The notes under the pieces: model-generated
The model's input: the letters and a program-made list of their open reading frames with translations, nothing else
Databases searched by the model: none
What the model was told of the DNA's origin: nothing
Shown here: in pieces, positions 1-9,606 of the stretch
Layout: every line of letters starts with the position of its first letter
How positions within the stretch are numbered: position 1 is the first letter of the stretch
Assembly (NCBI GenBank): GCA_033764775.1
Contig: JANRIQ010000025.1
Span: 119,765 to 183,764, forward strand
Reading direction: 5' to 3'
DNA length: 64,000 bases
DNA from: JAWXCE01 sp033764775
Lineage (GTDB): Bacteria > Pseudomonadota > Alphaproteobacteria > Rhizobiales > Rhodomicrobiaceae
Program-made: the position numbers and the translations under genes

Positions 1-399
1 GGCGAACCAGAACATATCGAAGCCGTACCAGAACCACGGCAGCTCCTTATAGTTGAGGAACACCATGAAATCGGGCAGCACCGGGTTGCCGTAAACGCCG
101 CGCGGGCCGATTTGGCGCATCAGATACATGCCCATCGCGTAGCCCCCGAGCGCAAAAAATGCGCCGTGTCCGAGCGAGAGAATGCCGCAATAACCCCAGA
201 CCAGATCGAGACTGAGCGCAAGGATGGCGAGGCACAGATATTTGCCCATGAGCGCGACGACGTATGTCGGCACGTGAAACGGGGAGTCTTCCGGCACGAG
301 TAGATTGAGTGCTGGCACGAGCACCAGCGCCGCTGCAAGCACGGCGAGGAAGATCATCCCAGTTCGATCGAGATTGGCGAAGAACCTCGCGGTGATCAT
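1..399 (-). CDS. urtC: Urea ABC transporter permease UrtC, N-terminal part (cut by window edge)
   Basis: This is the second membrane permease of the high-affinity urea importer. The frame opens with ATG at 399 and stays open for 133 codons to base 1, so the C-terminal part lies outside. It begins MITARFFANLDRTG, followed by a hydrophobic segment and then a LSLGHGAFFALGGYAMG stretch, the signature of LivM/UrtC-type permeases. Its ATG overlaps the urtB stop in an ATGA (396-399), which implies translational coupling in an urtABC operon. The periplasmic loop (VPEDSPFHVPTYVV) and the GPRGVYGNPVLPDFM stretch are typical of UrtC rather than LivM. Confidence is high from sequence plus position after urtA-urtB. 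Confidence 0.93.
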   Translation of the reverse strand, partial: MITARFFANLDRTGMIFLAVLAAALVLVPALNLLVPEDSPFHVPTYVVALMGKYLCLAILALSLDLVWGYCGILSLGHGAFFALGGYAMGMYLMRQIGPRGVYGNPVLPDFMVFLNYKELPWFWYGFDMFWFA

Positions 400-1982
400 G
401 CCTCCACCGCCCGTCCCTTGAGGGCGAACAGGCCGCGCGGGCGCTTCTGGATGAACAGGATCAAAAGCACGAGAATGAAAATTTTGGCGAGTACGGCCCC
501 GGCCAGCGGCTCCAGCAGCTTGTTAGCGATGCCGAGCGAGAACGCCGAGATCAGCGTGCCCCACAAATTGCCGACGCCGCCGAAGACGACCACCATGAAA
601 CTGTCGATGATGTAGCTCTGCCCGAGGTTCGGCGACACGTTGTCGATCTGCGATAGTGCGACTCCCGCGATGCCCGCCACACCTGATCCCAGGCCGAACG
701 TCATGGCGTCCACCCACGGCGTGCGAATGCCCATGCTGCTTGCCATTTTGCGGTTTTGCGTGACCGCGCGCATTTGCAGCCCGAGCGGGGTGCGGCGCAA
801 GATCAGCAACAGCAGCGCGAATACAACCAGCGTAAAGACGATGATCCACAGCCGCCCATATGTGATTTGCAGTCCAAGCAAATCGAACGACCCGGACATA
901 TAGCTCGGCGACGCCACATCGCGGTTGGTGGGGCCGAAGATCGTGCGCACGGTCTGCTGCAGAAACAGGCTGACGCCCCAGGTGGCGAGCAGCGTTTCGA
1001 GCGGGCGGCCGTACAGAAAGCGGATGATGCCGCGCTCGATGGCGACGCCGACCAGCCCCGCCACAAGGAACGCGAGAGGTATGGCGATAGGCAGCGACAG
1101 GCCGAAATAATCGGGCGCATAGGCGCGAAACACTTCTTGCACCATGAACGTCGTGTAGGCGCCAAGCATGACCATCTCGCCATGCGCCATGTTGATCACG
1201 CCCATCACACCGAAGGTGATGGCGAGGCCGATCGCGGCGAGCAAGAGCACCGAGCCGAGCGAGAGTCCGTACCAGATATTCTGGGCCCCGCCGATGAACA
1301 TCTGCCGCCGCTCTATCGAGGCGATGGCGGCGTCCGCCGCGGCGCGCACCTCGCCTTTCAGGCTTGGAAGCGCGTTGCGGATCTGACCCATGGCGTCCGG
1401 GTCGCCCCGCTGGCTGAGCGCCTCGATGGCGGCAAGACGTTCGGCGGCGCTGGAGTCCGGCTTGGCGAGGAGGATCGCGCCGCGCGCCGATTTCAGCGCG
1501 AGCGCGACCTTTGCGTCGGTCTCCTTGGCGATGGCGATCTCCAAAGCGGGAAGCGATGCGGCGTCCTTCGATTTGAAAATCGACTCAGCTGAGTCGAGCC
1601 GTTTCTGCCTGTCCGGAGACGTCAGCGTCAGCAGGCCGAGGGCCGCGCCGATTGCGCCCCGCAAGCGATTGTTGAGGCGCACGACCGCGCCGCCTGATAG
1701 TGGTTCAGCGGCCGCTCCTGTGCGCGCGTCGAATGTCTGGCCTGCTGCATCGGTGTAAACGATGCGTTTGTCGGCTGAGAAAGACAGGCGGCGGGCGACC
1801 ATCGCTTCGAGGATCGCCTGCGCGTTGGGCGCGCCGGAGGCGGCAATTTCATTGATCGCCGACTCGGTTTCGGCAAATGAGTCCGCCGCCAGTCTGTCGA
1901 GCGCCGTGTCCAATGTTTGGGCCTGAGCCGTTGACCACAGAAATATCGCGGCAAGGACAGTGAGCAAACGGATCATTAACAC
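396..1982 (-). CDS. urtB: Urea ABC transporter permease UrtB
   Basis: This is a 528-residue inner-membrane permease of the ATP-driven urea importer. A signal peptide is visible at the N-terminus (MLMIRLLTVLAAIFLWSTAQAQ). Roughly 210 residues of soluble, alanine-rich sequence follow, and then the hydrophobic permease core from about residue 235 with the INMAHGEMVMLGAY motif of the LivH/UrtB class. The long exported N-terminal domain is characteristic of UrtB and separates it from plain LivH, which is about 290 residues. A second in-frame ATG two codons on (1976) is an alternative start. It follows urtA by about 130 bp and overlaps urtC by 4 nt, so it belongs to the sigma-54 driven urt operon. 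Confidence 0.95.
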   Translation of the reverse strand: MLMIRLLTVLAAIFLWSTAQAQTLDTALDRLAADSFAETESAINEIAASGAPNAQAILEAMVARRLSFSADKRIVYTDAAGQTFDARTGAAAEPLSGGAVVRLNNRLRGAIGAALGLLTLTSPDRQKRLDSAESIFKSKDAASLPALEIAIAKETDAKVALALKSARGAILLAKPDSSAAERLAAIEALSQRGDPDAMGQIRNALPSLKGEVRAAADAAIASIERRQMFIGGAQNIWYGLSLGSVLLLAAIGLAITFGVMGVINMAHGEMVMLGAYTTFMVQEVFRAYAPDYFGLSLPIAIPLAFLVAGLVGVAIERGIIRFLYGRPLETLLATWGVSLFLQQTVRTIFGPTNRDVASPSYMSGSFDLLGLQITYGRLWIIVFTLVVFALLLLILRRTPLGLQMRAVTQNRKMASSMGIRTPWVDAMTFGLGSGVAGIAGVALSQIDNVSPNLGQSYIIDSFMVVVFGGVGNLWGTLISAFSLGIANKLLEPLAGAVLAKIFILVLLILFIQKRPRGLFALKGRAVEA

Positions 1983-2116
1983 CGACCATGATCTAGGAGG
2001 CGACCGGCTGTTTCACGAGCCGCCCGAATTGAGAAGGCGAGCGATGGAGCAATCGCTGAAGTTGTCCTTGATTGCCCCGCTCGCGCTCGCGCGAAACGAA
2101 AGTCAGGCCGTATAGG

Positions 2117-3403
2117 CTAGCCGCCGCACTTTTGCGTTTTGGTGTTGAAGTTCCCGCATTTCTTCTCGACCCAGTCGGCGACGAGGTCTTTCGAGCCCTC
2201 AAGATACGGCGACCATGCCGCGCCGGGAACGAGATCCTTCGTCTGCCAGACCACGTCGAACTGGCCGTCGCTCCGGATTTCACCGATGAACACGGGCTTC
2301 GTGATGTGGTGGTTGGCGAGCATCACCGACGTGCCGCCGGTGAGGTTCGGCGCTTCGATGCCAGGCAGCGCCGCTATGACTTGTTCCGGATCGGTCGTCT
2401 TCACTTTCTCGACGGCCTTCACCCACATATTGAAGCCGATGACGTGAGCCTCCATCGGATCGTTCGTCACGCGCTTCGGGTTTTTGGTGAACGCCTGCCA
2501 CTTCTTGATGAATTCGTCGTTGATAGGCGTCTTGATCGACTGAAAGTAATTCCACGCAGCAAGATGCCCGACCAGGTTTGACGTGTCGATTCCAGCCAGC
2601 TCTTCCTCGCCAACCGAAAACGCGACCACGGGAATGTCCGTCGCCTTCACGCCCTTGTTCGCGAGTTCTTTGTAAAACGGAACGTTGGCGTCGCCGTTGA
2701 TCGTGGATACGACCGCTGTCTTCTTGCCCGCTGTTCCGAACTTCACGATATCGGCCACAATGGTCTGCCAGTCGGAATGACCGAACGGCGTGTAGTTGAT
2801 CATGATGTCTTCTTTGGCGACGCCCTTGGATAGTAGGTAAGCCTCCAAAATTTTGTTCGTGGTGCGTGGATAAACGTAATCGGTGCCCGCCAGAACCCAG
2901 CGCTTCACGTCGCCGCCGTCCTTGGACATGAGGTAGTCGACCGCGGGGATTGCCTGCTGATTAGGCGCCGCGCCCGTGTAAAAGACGTTCTTTTCGCTCT
3001 CCTCGCCCTCATACTGCACCGGATAGAAAAGGATGCTGTTCAACTCCTTGAACACGGGCAGCACAGATTTGCGCGACACGCTTGTCCAGCAGCCGAAGAC
3101 AGCGGAGACTTTCTGCTGACTGATCAACTCACGCGCTTTTTCAGCGAACAATGGCCAATTGGAAGCAGGATCGACCACCACGGCTTCGAGCTTTTTGCCC
3201 AGCAAGCCGCCCTTTTTGTTCTGCTCGTCTATGAGCATCAACATGACGTCCTTCAACGTCGTCTCGCTGATCGCCATCGTGCCCGACAGAGAATGCAGGA
3301 TGCCGACTTTGATCGTCTCCTGGGCCTTCGCATGCGGTGTGACGAACAGCAGGATTGCGGCGCACAGGCTTAGCCATGCCTTTAGTTTTAATGCATTAGA
3401 CAT
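2117..3403 (-). CDS. urtA: Urea ABC transporter substrate-binding protein UrtA
   Basis: This is a 428-residue periplasmic urea-binding protein. It has a Sec signal peptide (residues 1-27, ending HAKAQ) followed by the type-I binding-protein opening ETIKVGILHSLSGTMAISE, which is diagnostic of UrtA. Further family stretches are DPASNWPLFAEKARELI and GCWTSVSRKSVLPVF. ATG at 3403 is preceded by a GAGGG ribosome-binding site at 3411-3415. It is the first gene of the leftward urtABC operon and is divergent from ureD. A sigma-54 promoter lies directly upstream (3441-3456), with a predicted start about 27 nt before the ATG. High-affinity urea uptake under nitrogen limitation is the expected role. Confidence 0.96.
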   Translation of the reverse strand: MSNALKLKAWLSLCAAILLFVTPHAKAQETIKVGILHSLSGTMAISETTLKDVMLMLIDEQNKKGGLLGKKLEAVVVDPASNWPLFAEKARELISQQKVSAVFGCWTSVSRKSVLPVFKELNSILFYPVQYEGEESEKNVFYTGAAPNQQAIPAVDYLMSKDGGDVKRWVLAGTDYVYPRTTNKILEAYLLSKGVAKEDIMINYTPFGHSDWQTIVADIVKFGTAGKKTAVVSTINGDANVPFYKELANKGVKATDIPVVAFSVGEEELAGIDTSNLVGHLAAWNYFQSIKTPINDEFIKKWQAFTKNPKRVTNDPMEAHVIGFNMWVKAVEKVKTTDPEQVIAALPGIEAPNLTGGTSVMLANHHITKPVFIGEIRSDGQFDVVWQTKDLVPGAAWSPYLEGSKDLVADWVEKKCGNFNTKTQKCGG

Positions 3404-3440
3404 ATAGAGCCCTCAGTTCACATGGTTGCCTAGCCAACTC

Positions 3441-3456
3441 AGCAAAGCGCATGCCA
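3441..3456 (-). promoter_or_regulatory. Sigma-54 (-24/-12) promoter of urtABC
   Basis: On the minus strand the bases read TGGCATGCGCTTTGCT. This matches the sigma-54 consensus TGGCAC-N5-TTGCA with the invariant GG and GC at the correct spacing. The predicted start is near 3430, about 27 nt before the urtA ATG, with the ribosome-binding site between. RpoN promoters of urea transport genes are normally NtrC-activated. I could not pick out a convincing NtrC box in the short space between the two divergent promoters. Confidence 0.82.
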
Positions 3457-3530
3457 CTGGGTTGCGTGGGCGGGGCTTCGGACGCCATAGGGCGAAGGCG
3501 CGCGATCCTTTCGCTATAAAATCATGGTGA

Positions 3531-3546
3531 TGGCATGAACGTTGCT
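3531..3546 (+). promoter_or_regulatory. Sigma-54 (-24/-12) promoter of the urease cluster
   Basis: The bases read TGGCATGAACGTTGCT, a good match to TGGCAC-N5-TTGCA with the GG and GC elements correctly spaced. The predicted start is near 3557, about 22 nt before the ureD ATG at 3579, and an AAAGG ribosome-binding site near 3567 lies between. It is divergent from the urtA promoter and about 75 bp away, so one activator could serve both operons. Confidence 0.85.
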
Positions 3547-3578
3547 GCGCATTGCCCTGCTTATAACAAAGGCCGCTC

Positions 3579-4406
3579 ATGCTCTCTTCGCTTATCGACC
3601 ATCAACGGCGTTCCGTCCGCGTCGTGGGCGGCGTTGACGCCTTGATCGGTCGCTATCCGGATCGCACCGCAGTGTGCAAACTCGAAGAGCGCGATGGCTA
3701 CAGAATGCGCTTTGTGCGAGGCGGACAAGGTTGCGAAGGCGTCATCCTCAACACGGGCGGCGGCGTTGTTGCGGGCGATCGCGTCCACCACAGAATTGCG
3801 GCGTCAGAACGCGCGGACGTCACGATAACGACGACGGCGGCCGAGCGCGTATACCGCTCTGATGGATTTCCCGCGCAAATCCGCATCACCCTCGCGGTTG
3901 CGGCGAAAGCCGCCCTCGCTTGGCTTCCTCAGGAAACCATTCTCTATTCCCACGCCCGTCTTGACCGCGCTTTTGACGTGGATGTGGCTACGGACGCCTC
4001 GCTTCTCGTCGCTGAAGTGACGGTGTTTGGGCGAAAAGCCATGGGCGAGGTTTTGACGCACGGCGAGTGGACGGAGCGATGGCGGGTGCGACGCGCCGGA
4101 AGGCTTATCTTCGCCGAAAACATCGGCATGCACGGCGATATCTGCAATCTTCTCGCTCGTAAAGCTATTGGCGCGGGCGCGGACAATATCGCCACAATGC
4201 TTTTCGTGGCGACGGACGCCGAAATCCGTTTAAATGCAGTCCGCGAGGCGATTGCCGATGCAAGCTGCGCCATCGGCGTCAGCGCGTGGAACGGGCTGTT
4301 ATGCGTGCGCGCGATGGGCGACGATTTGGCTGCCTTGCGGCGCTCGCTGGCGCTGGCCGTTGTAGCCTTGCGCGGCGTGGCGATGCCGCGTGTTTGGCAG
4401 TTATAA
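3579..4406 (+). CDS. ureD: Urease accessory protein UreD
   Basis: This 275-residue cytosolic urease maturation protein, with UreF and UreG, forms the complex that delivers nickel to apo-urease. Family stretches seen include GGGVVAGDRV near residue 65, a TTTAAERVYRS segment, and an LPQETILYSHARLDR segment typical of UreD. The length is normal for the family. It is the first gene of the cluster, behind a sigma-54 promoter, and ends 9 nt before ureA. The C-terminal part matches the weakly conserved UreD tail. No oddities were seen. Confidence 0.95.
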   Translation: MLSSLIDHQRRSVRVVGGVDALIGRYPDRTAVCKLEERDGYRMRFVRGGQGCEGVILNTGGGVVAGDRVHHRIAASERADVTITTTAAERVYRSDGFPAQIRITLAVAAKAALAWLPQETILYSHARLDRAFDVDVATDASLLVAEVTVFGRKAMGEVLTHGEWTERWRVRRAGRLIFAENIGMHGDICNLLARKAIGAGADNIATMLFVATDAEIRLNAVREAIADASCAIGVSAWNGLLCVRAMGDDLAALRRSLALAVVALRGVAMPRVWQL

Positions 4407-4415
4407 GGGGGGCGC

Positions 4416-4718
4416 ATGAATTTGACGCCGCGGGAAAAAGATAAATTACTGATCTCCATGGCTGCCATGGTTGCGCGCCGGAGGCTGGAGCGGGGCGTCA
4501 AACTCAATCACCCCGAGGCTGTCGCGCTCATCAGCGATTTCGTTATGGAAGGGGCTCGCGACGGCACGTCGGTGTCGGCGCTGATGCAAGCGGGCGCGAA
4601 TGTTCTCACGCGAGATCAAGTCATGGAAGGCGTCGCCGAGATGATCCACGACGTCCAAATCGAGGCGACCTTCCCGGACGGCACCAAGCTCGTCACTGTC
4701 CATAATCCCATTCGTTAG
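4416..4718 (+). CDS. ureA: Urease gamma subunit UreA
   Basis: This is the 100-residue gamma subunit of the three-chain bacterial urease (UreABC)3. It opens MNLTPREKDKLLI, carries the LNHPEAVALI helix, and ends with the TVHNPI motif near the C-terminus. These are near-invariant in UreA, and the length matches the family exactly. A GGGG ribosome-binding site precedes the ATG. It lies between ureD and the nickel permease gene hupE. Confidence 0.97.
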   Translation: MNLTPREKDKLLISMAAMVARRRLERGVKLNHPEAVALISDFVMEGARDGTSVSALMQAGANVLTRDQVMEGVAEMIHDVQIEATFPDGTKLVTVHNPIR

Positions 4719-4727
4719 GGGGCATTT

Positions 4728-5306
4728 ATGCCGTTTTATCTCGCCGCCGTCATTCTCACGCTTGCCGCCACGCCTGCGCTCGCTCATGTCGGCGCGGGCC
4801 ACACGGGTTCATTCCTGGCCGGGGTCGCTCATCCCATTGGCGGTCTCGATCACCTCATCGCGATGATCACTGTGGGGCTATGGGGCGCTCTTGCGGGCGG
4901 GAGGGCGTTATGGTTGTGGCCAGCCGCGTTCTTGCTTGCAATGATTGGTGGGTTCTCCGTTGCGGCCCTAGGGATTGACATGCCGTTTGTAGAGCCTGCG
5001 ATCCTCGCCTCGGTTATTGTGTTGGGCTTGCTCGTGACATTGGCCGTGCGCGCGCCGGTTTGGATTGGCGCCGCAATCGTAGCGTCGTTCGCGGTTTTTC
5101 ATGGCCATGCGCATGGAACGGAAGCGGGCGGCGAGGGCCTCGCCCTGTATGCGGCGGGTTTCGCCCTGGCGACCGCGGCGCTTCACCTTGCTGGCCTCGG
5201 CTTTGGCCTGTTGGCGGAGAGGGGTATCGGTCAATACGCCCTGCGCGGTCTGGGCTTGGCCGCGATGCTGGGGGGAGTCGCCATCGTTGCGGGTCTCGCC
5301 GGATGA
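4728..5306 (+). CDS. hupE: HupE/UreJ-family nickel permease
   Basis: This 192-residue integral membrane protein probably brings nickel in for urease. A signal sequence ends TPALA and is followed at once by HVGAGH. The HPIGGLDHLIAM segment supplies the HX5DH motif typical of HupE/UreJ, and a second metal-binding patch, FHGHAHGTE, lies near residue 125. About six membrane segments are visible. The gene sits inside the urease operon, between ureA and ureB, and overlaps ureB by 4 nt (ATGA). Nickel is needed by urease and, by inference, by the guanidine hydrolase encoded at 10693-11898, so this permease may serve both. Confidence 0.9.
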   Translation: MPFYLAAVILTLAATPALAHVGAGHTGSFLAGVAHPIGGLDHLIAMITVGLWGALAGGRALWLWPAAFLLAMIGGFSVAALGIDMPFVEPAILASVIVLGLLVTLAVRAPVWIGAAIVASFAVFHGHAHGTEAGGEGLALYAAGFALATAALHLAGLGFGLLAERGIGQYALRGLGLAAMLGGVAIVAGLAG

Positions 5307-5608
5307 TCCCCGGTGAAATCATCCCCGCTGACGGCGAGATCGAGGTGAACGCGGGCCGCGCGACGGTCACGCTCACCGTCGCCAACACCGGCGACCGGCC
5401 GATCCAGGTCGGCAGCCATTATCATTTCTTCGAGACGAACGCGGCGCTCAGCTTCGAACGCGGCAAGTCGCGGGGCTTCCGCCTCGACATCGCGGCGGGG
5501 ACGGCGGTGCGCTTCGAGCCGGGCCAGACCCGCACCGTGACGCTAGTCGAAATCGCCGGCGACCGCACGATCTACGGCTTCCGCCAACAGGTGATGGGAG
5601 GACTGTGA
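5303..5608 (+). CDS. ureB: Urease beta subunit UreB
   Basis: This is the 101-residue beta subunit of urease. It begins MIPGEIIPADGEIE and contains the IQVGSHYHFFETN signature, both highly conserved. The ATG at 5303 overlaps the hupE stop (ATGA), so translation is coupled. In most alphaproteobacteria ureB is followed closely by ureC. Here the two are separated by about 790 bp that include an AT-rich foreign-looking gene (5692-6354). Confidence 0.96.
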   Translation: MIPGEIIPADGEIEVNAGRATVTLTVANTGDRPIQVGSHYHFFETNAALSFERGKSRGFRLDIAAGTAVRFEPGQTRTVTLVEIAGDRTIYGFRQQVMGGL

Positions 5609-5691
5609 CTAAAATTAGCTAACACTTTACATTACATAGAAATATCTAAATAGATCTGAATTGGTATAAGCTTGAGGACCGCGGGCTATTT

Positions 5692-6354
5692 ATGGGATCT
5701 CATACGCTGCGATTAGAGTTTGATGGCTTGGGCGCTGCCCGTCACGAGATGCCGACAGCTCTAGAGAAACAAATCACGGCCGGTGCCCAAGAGTTTTTAG
5801 GAGCTCACGCTTACTATTTTACGACAGGCCGGGTGCCAATCAACGTTAATGATCACAACCAATACTTTCAGATTAAAGACATAAGAATTAGTAACGGGAG
5901 CTGGGTAGCCACATTTATTTGCATCATTGCATATGATCTCCTCAAAAAGTATTATAGTCACTTGAGCGATGAGGTAACTAGCGAGGCGGCTCGTTTCACT
6001 AAAACTGCGTTTAAAAAGCTGATAACTATGTCTTATGCTGCCTGGCAGCAGCATAAACCAATTTCTGAAATGCATTTTAACCGCATCGAACCAGTTTTTT
6101 CTGACTTAACTGGTAATCACGCTCCAATAATCGATCTAAGTGCTGAGGATGGTGTACAGCGTCGACTGCTTTTTGAACGTACTAACTCAAGTATGACGAA
6201 AATGACCGCACCTATAGGTCGGGCTGCAACCCATTTAAACATGTGGTTTGATAACGTACATTTAGACTGTATCAAAGAAAAATATACTGAAGCAGATATT
6301 TCATCTGCATTGTCCGCTTTTCGTAGCAAACTCAGAAACGAACGGCATTACTGA
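5692..6354 (+). CDS. Uncharacterised protein in an AT-rich insert within the urease operon
   Basis: This 220-residue protein has no function I can name. Base composition breaks sharply from its surroundings: I count 27 G/C of 60 in 5941-6000 and 17 of 60 in 6241-6300, against 46 of 60 in ureC at 6541-6600. It opens MGSHTLRLEFDGLG and has an FLGAHAYYFTTGRVP stretch, one weakly hydrophobic segment (WVATFICIIAYDLL, about residues 72-85) and no signal peptide. A GAGGACC near 5674 could serve as ribosome-binding site. It has the look of an acquired single-gene insertion between ureB and ureC. The downstream ureC keeps its own strong ribosome-binding site. It resembles domain-of-unknown-function proteins, but I am not sure which. 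Confidence 0.7.
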   Translation: MGSHTLRLEFDGLGAARHEMPTALEKQITAGAQEFLGAHAYYFTTGRVPINVNDHNQYFQIKDIRISNGSWVATFICIIAYDLLKKYYSHLSDEVTSEAARFTKTAFKKLITMSYAAWQQHKPISEMHFNRIEPVFSDLTGNHAPIIDLSAEDGVQRRLLFERTNSSMTKMTAPIGRAATHLNMWFDNVHLDCIKEKYTEADISSALSAFRSKLRNERHY

Positions 6355-6397
6355 TCAACAATTCTCGGGTGAATTCTGCGACATGTTAGGAGTATAA

Positions 6398-8116
<1,719 letters not shown>

Positions 8117-8123
8117 GGCCGCG

Positions 8124-8618
8124 ATGCTGAGAGCCACCCGCGTTTTCCATTCGCATGACGCCGCCGCCCCGCTCGACACGGTGACGCTCGACCACGAAGC
8201 GCGCTCCAAACGCCGCTTTCGCGTCACATCGGACGGCGGTTGCGATGTGATGATCGACCTGCCCGAGGCGGCGCATCTTGCTCACGGCGACCGGCTGGAA
8301 GTTGACGGCGGCTTCATCGAGGTGCGCGCGGCGCCGGAGCCGCTGCTCGAAATCGCGTGCGCCGATCCGCTAGCGCTCGCTCGCATCGCGTGGCACCTCG
8401 GCAACCGCCACACCGCCGCTGAAATCACCGCCGCCGCCATTTACGTCCAGCCCGACCACGTTCTGCGCGAGATGGTGCGCGGCCTCGGCGCAAAGACGCA
8501 GGATGTGATGCGCCCGTTTGATCCAGAAGGCGGCGCCTATGGCGGGCAGCGCGCCCATAATCACGGCGACGGCCATCACCATCACGGTGTGGGCCACAAC
8601 CACTCCGGCGGCGAATGA
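8124..8618 (+). CDS. ureE: Urease accessory protein UreE (nickel metallochaperone)
   Basis: This 164-residue homodimeric metallochaperone passes nickel to UreG. The N-terminal peptide-binding domain is followed by the HLGNRHTAAEI and DHVLREMVRGLGA segments that carry the conserved interface histidines. The last 20 or so residues form a His-rich tail (HNHGDGHHHHGVGHNH) that can store several nickel ions. The start is 7 nt after ureC, and the end overlaps ureF by 4 nt (ATGA). A similar His-rich segment occurs at the N-terminus of the unrelated protein at 10217-10693, in the facing guanidine operon. Confidence 0.95.
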   Translation: MLRATRVFHSHDAAAPLDTVTLDHEARSKRRFRVTSDGGCDVMIDLPEAAHLAHGDRLEVDGGFIEVRAAPEPLLEIACADPLALARIAWHLGNRHTAAEITAAAIYVQPDHVLREMVRGLGAKTQDVMRPFDPEGGAYGGQRAHNHGDGHHHHGVGHNHSGGE

Positions 8619-9331
8619 ACGCCCCGTTGCCATCCGCTGATATGCTCGCGCCACCAATGGCGCATGACGCGATCCAGCGCTCCCTGCTCCAGATATGGTT
8701 TTCCCCCGCTTTCCCCGTCGGCGGCTTCGCCTACAGCCACGGGCTGGAATTCGCGGTCGAGGCGGGCGCGGTTCATGATCGGGAGACGCTGCAAGGCTGG
8801 ATCGCGAGCCTGCTGGTCCATGGCTCGGCGCAGGCCGATGCAGCGGTCATCGCAGCCGCGTGGCAGGCTATGCGCGGAGAGAGGGCGCAGACGGTCGCCG
8901 ACGTCGCCGAGTTCAGCGCCGCCCTGCAACCATCCGCCGAACGCTATTTTGAGGCGACGACCCTCGGGCGAGCCTTCATGGACGCGGTTTTGGCCTCGTG
9001 GCCCATGCCCGAGCTTGCCGCGGTCGCGGCTATCGACGCGCTGACCTACCCTGCGGCGGTCGGCATCGCGGCGGCGGCCCACAAAATCGACCTGACGCTG
9101 ACGCTGGAAGCCTACACCCTCGCATTCGTGTCGAGCCAGACATCCGCCGCCATCCGCCTCGGCGTCATCGGGCAAACCGACGGTCAGCGCATCATCGCCG
9201 CCCTGCTGCCGGACATCCACGCGGTCGCCGCCGCCCCGTGCGATCTTGATCAGATCGGCGCGTGTACGTTCGCCGCCGACCTCGCCTCCATCCTGCACGA
9301 ATCGCAGTATTCTCGGCTTTTTAGGAGCTAA
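8615..9331 (+). CDS. ureF: Urease accessory protein UreF
   Basis: This 238-residue, mostly helical urease maturation protein bridges UreD and UreG. The signature FPVGGFAYSHGLE (about residues 34-46) is the conserved UreF motif, and the length is normal for the family. The start overlaps ureE (ATGA). The usual next gene, ureG, is displaced by a 90-codon gene, which begins 2 nt after the ureF stop behind its own ribosome-binding site. Confidence 0.95.
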   Translation: MNAPLPSADMLAPPMAHDAIQRSLLQIWFSPAFPVGGFAYSHGLEFAVEAGAVHDRETLQGWIASLLVHGSAQADAAVIAAAWQAMRGERAQTVADVAEFSAALQPSAERYFEATTLGRAFMDAVLASWPMPELAAVAAIDALTYPAAVGIAAAAHKIDLTLTLEAYTLAFVSSQTSAAIRLGVIGQTDGQRIIAALLPDIHAVAAAPCDLDQIGACTFAADLASILHESQYSRLFRS

Positions 9332-9333
9332 AA

Positions 9334-9606
9334 ATGATAACCGTCGAAATACGCGATAACGTGCTGTGGCCGCAGCATATTGAAGGCTCTAGCGAGCTTG
9401 TTGGTCGGCTTATAGACATGTCTCAAGGTCACCTGGTCGAACTCGAAGTGGATGGCTTCAAAGGACTGTGGCGGAAAATGCGAGACGGCGCAGATGGCCG
9501 CCCAACGCCGGGTTTGAAACCGGGTAATGCGGATACCGCTGCATGGTGGCAGGCCCAGCAGGCTCGAAGGCATGCCCGCATTCAGCTTCGCGAGATTCTT
9601 GAGTGA
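9334..9606 (+). CDS. Small uncharacterised protein between ureF and ureG
   Basis: This 90-residue soluble protein belongs to no family I recognise. TTTAGGAGC just upstream of ATG 9334 is a strong ribosome-binding site, and its stop overlaps the GTG of ureG (GTGA), so it is translated as part of the operon. The sequence opens MITVEIRDNVLWPQHI, has a DGFKGLWRKMRDG turn and a charged helical C-terminus (QQARRHARIQLREILE). It has no cysteines, no signal peptide, and only three histidines, so a nickel role is not indicated. Composition is somewhat less GC-rich than that of its neighbours. It is an uncommon resident of urease clusters. Confidence 0.75.
   Translation: MITVEIRDNVLWPQHIEGSSELVGRLIDMSQGHLVELEVDGFKGLWRKMRDGADGRPTPGLKPGNADTAAWWQAQQARRHARIQLREILE

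Noticed and set aside
756..1592. Long plus-strand open frame (278 codons) opposite urtB
   Set aside because: Arg/His/Gly-rich translation with no motif, lying antisense to a clear urtB; a GC-rich shadow frame.
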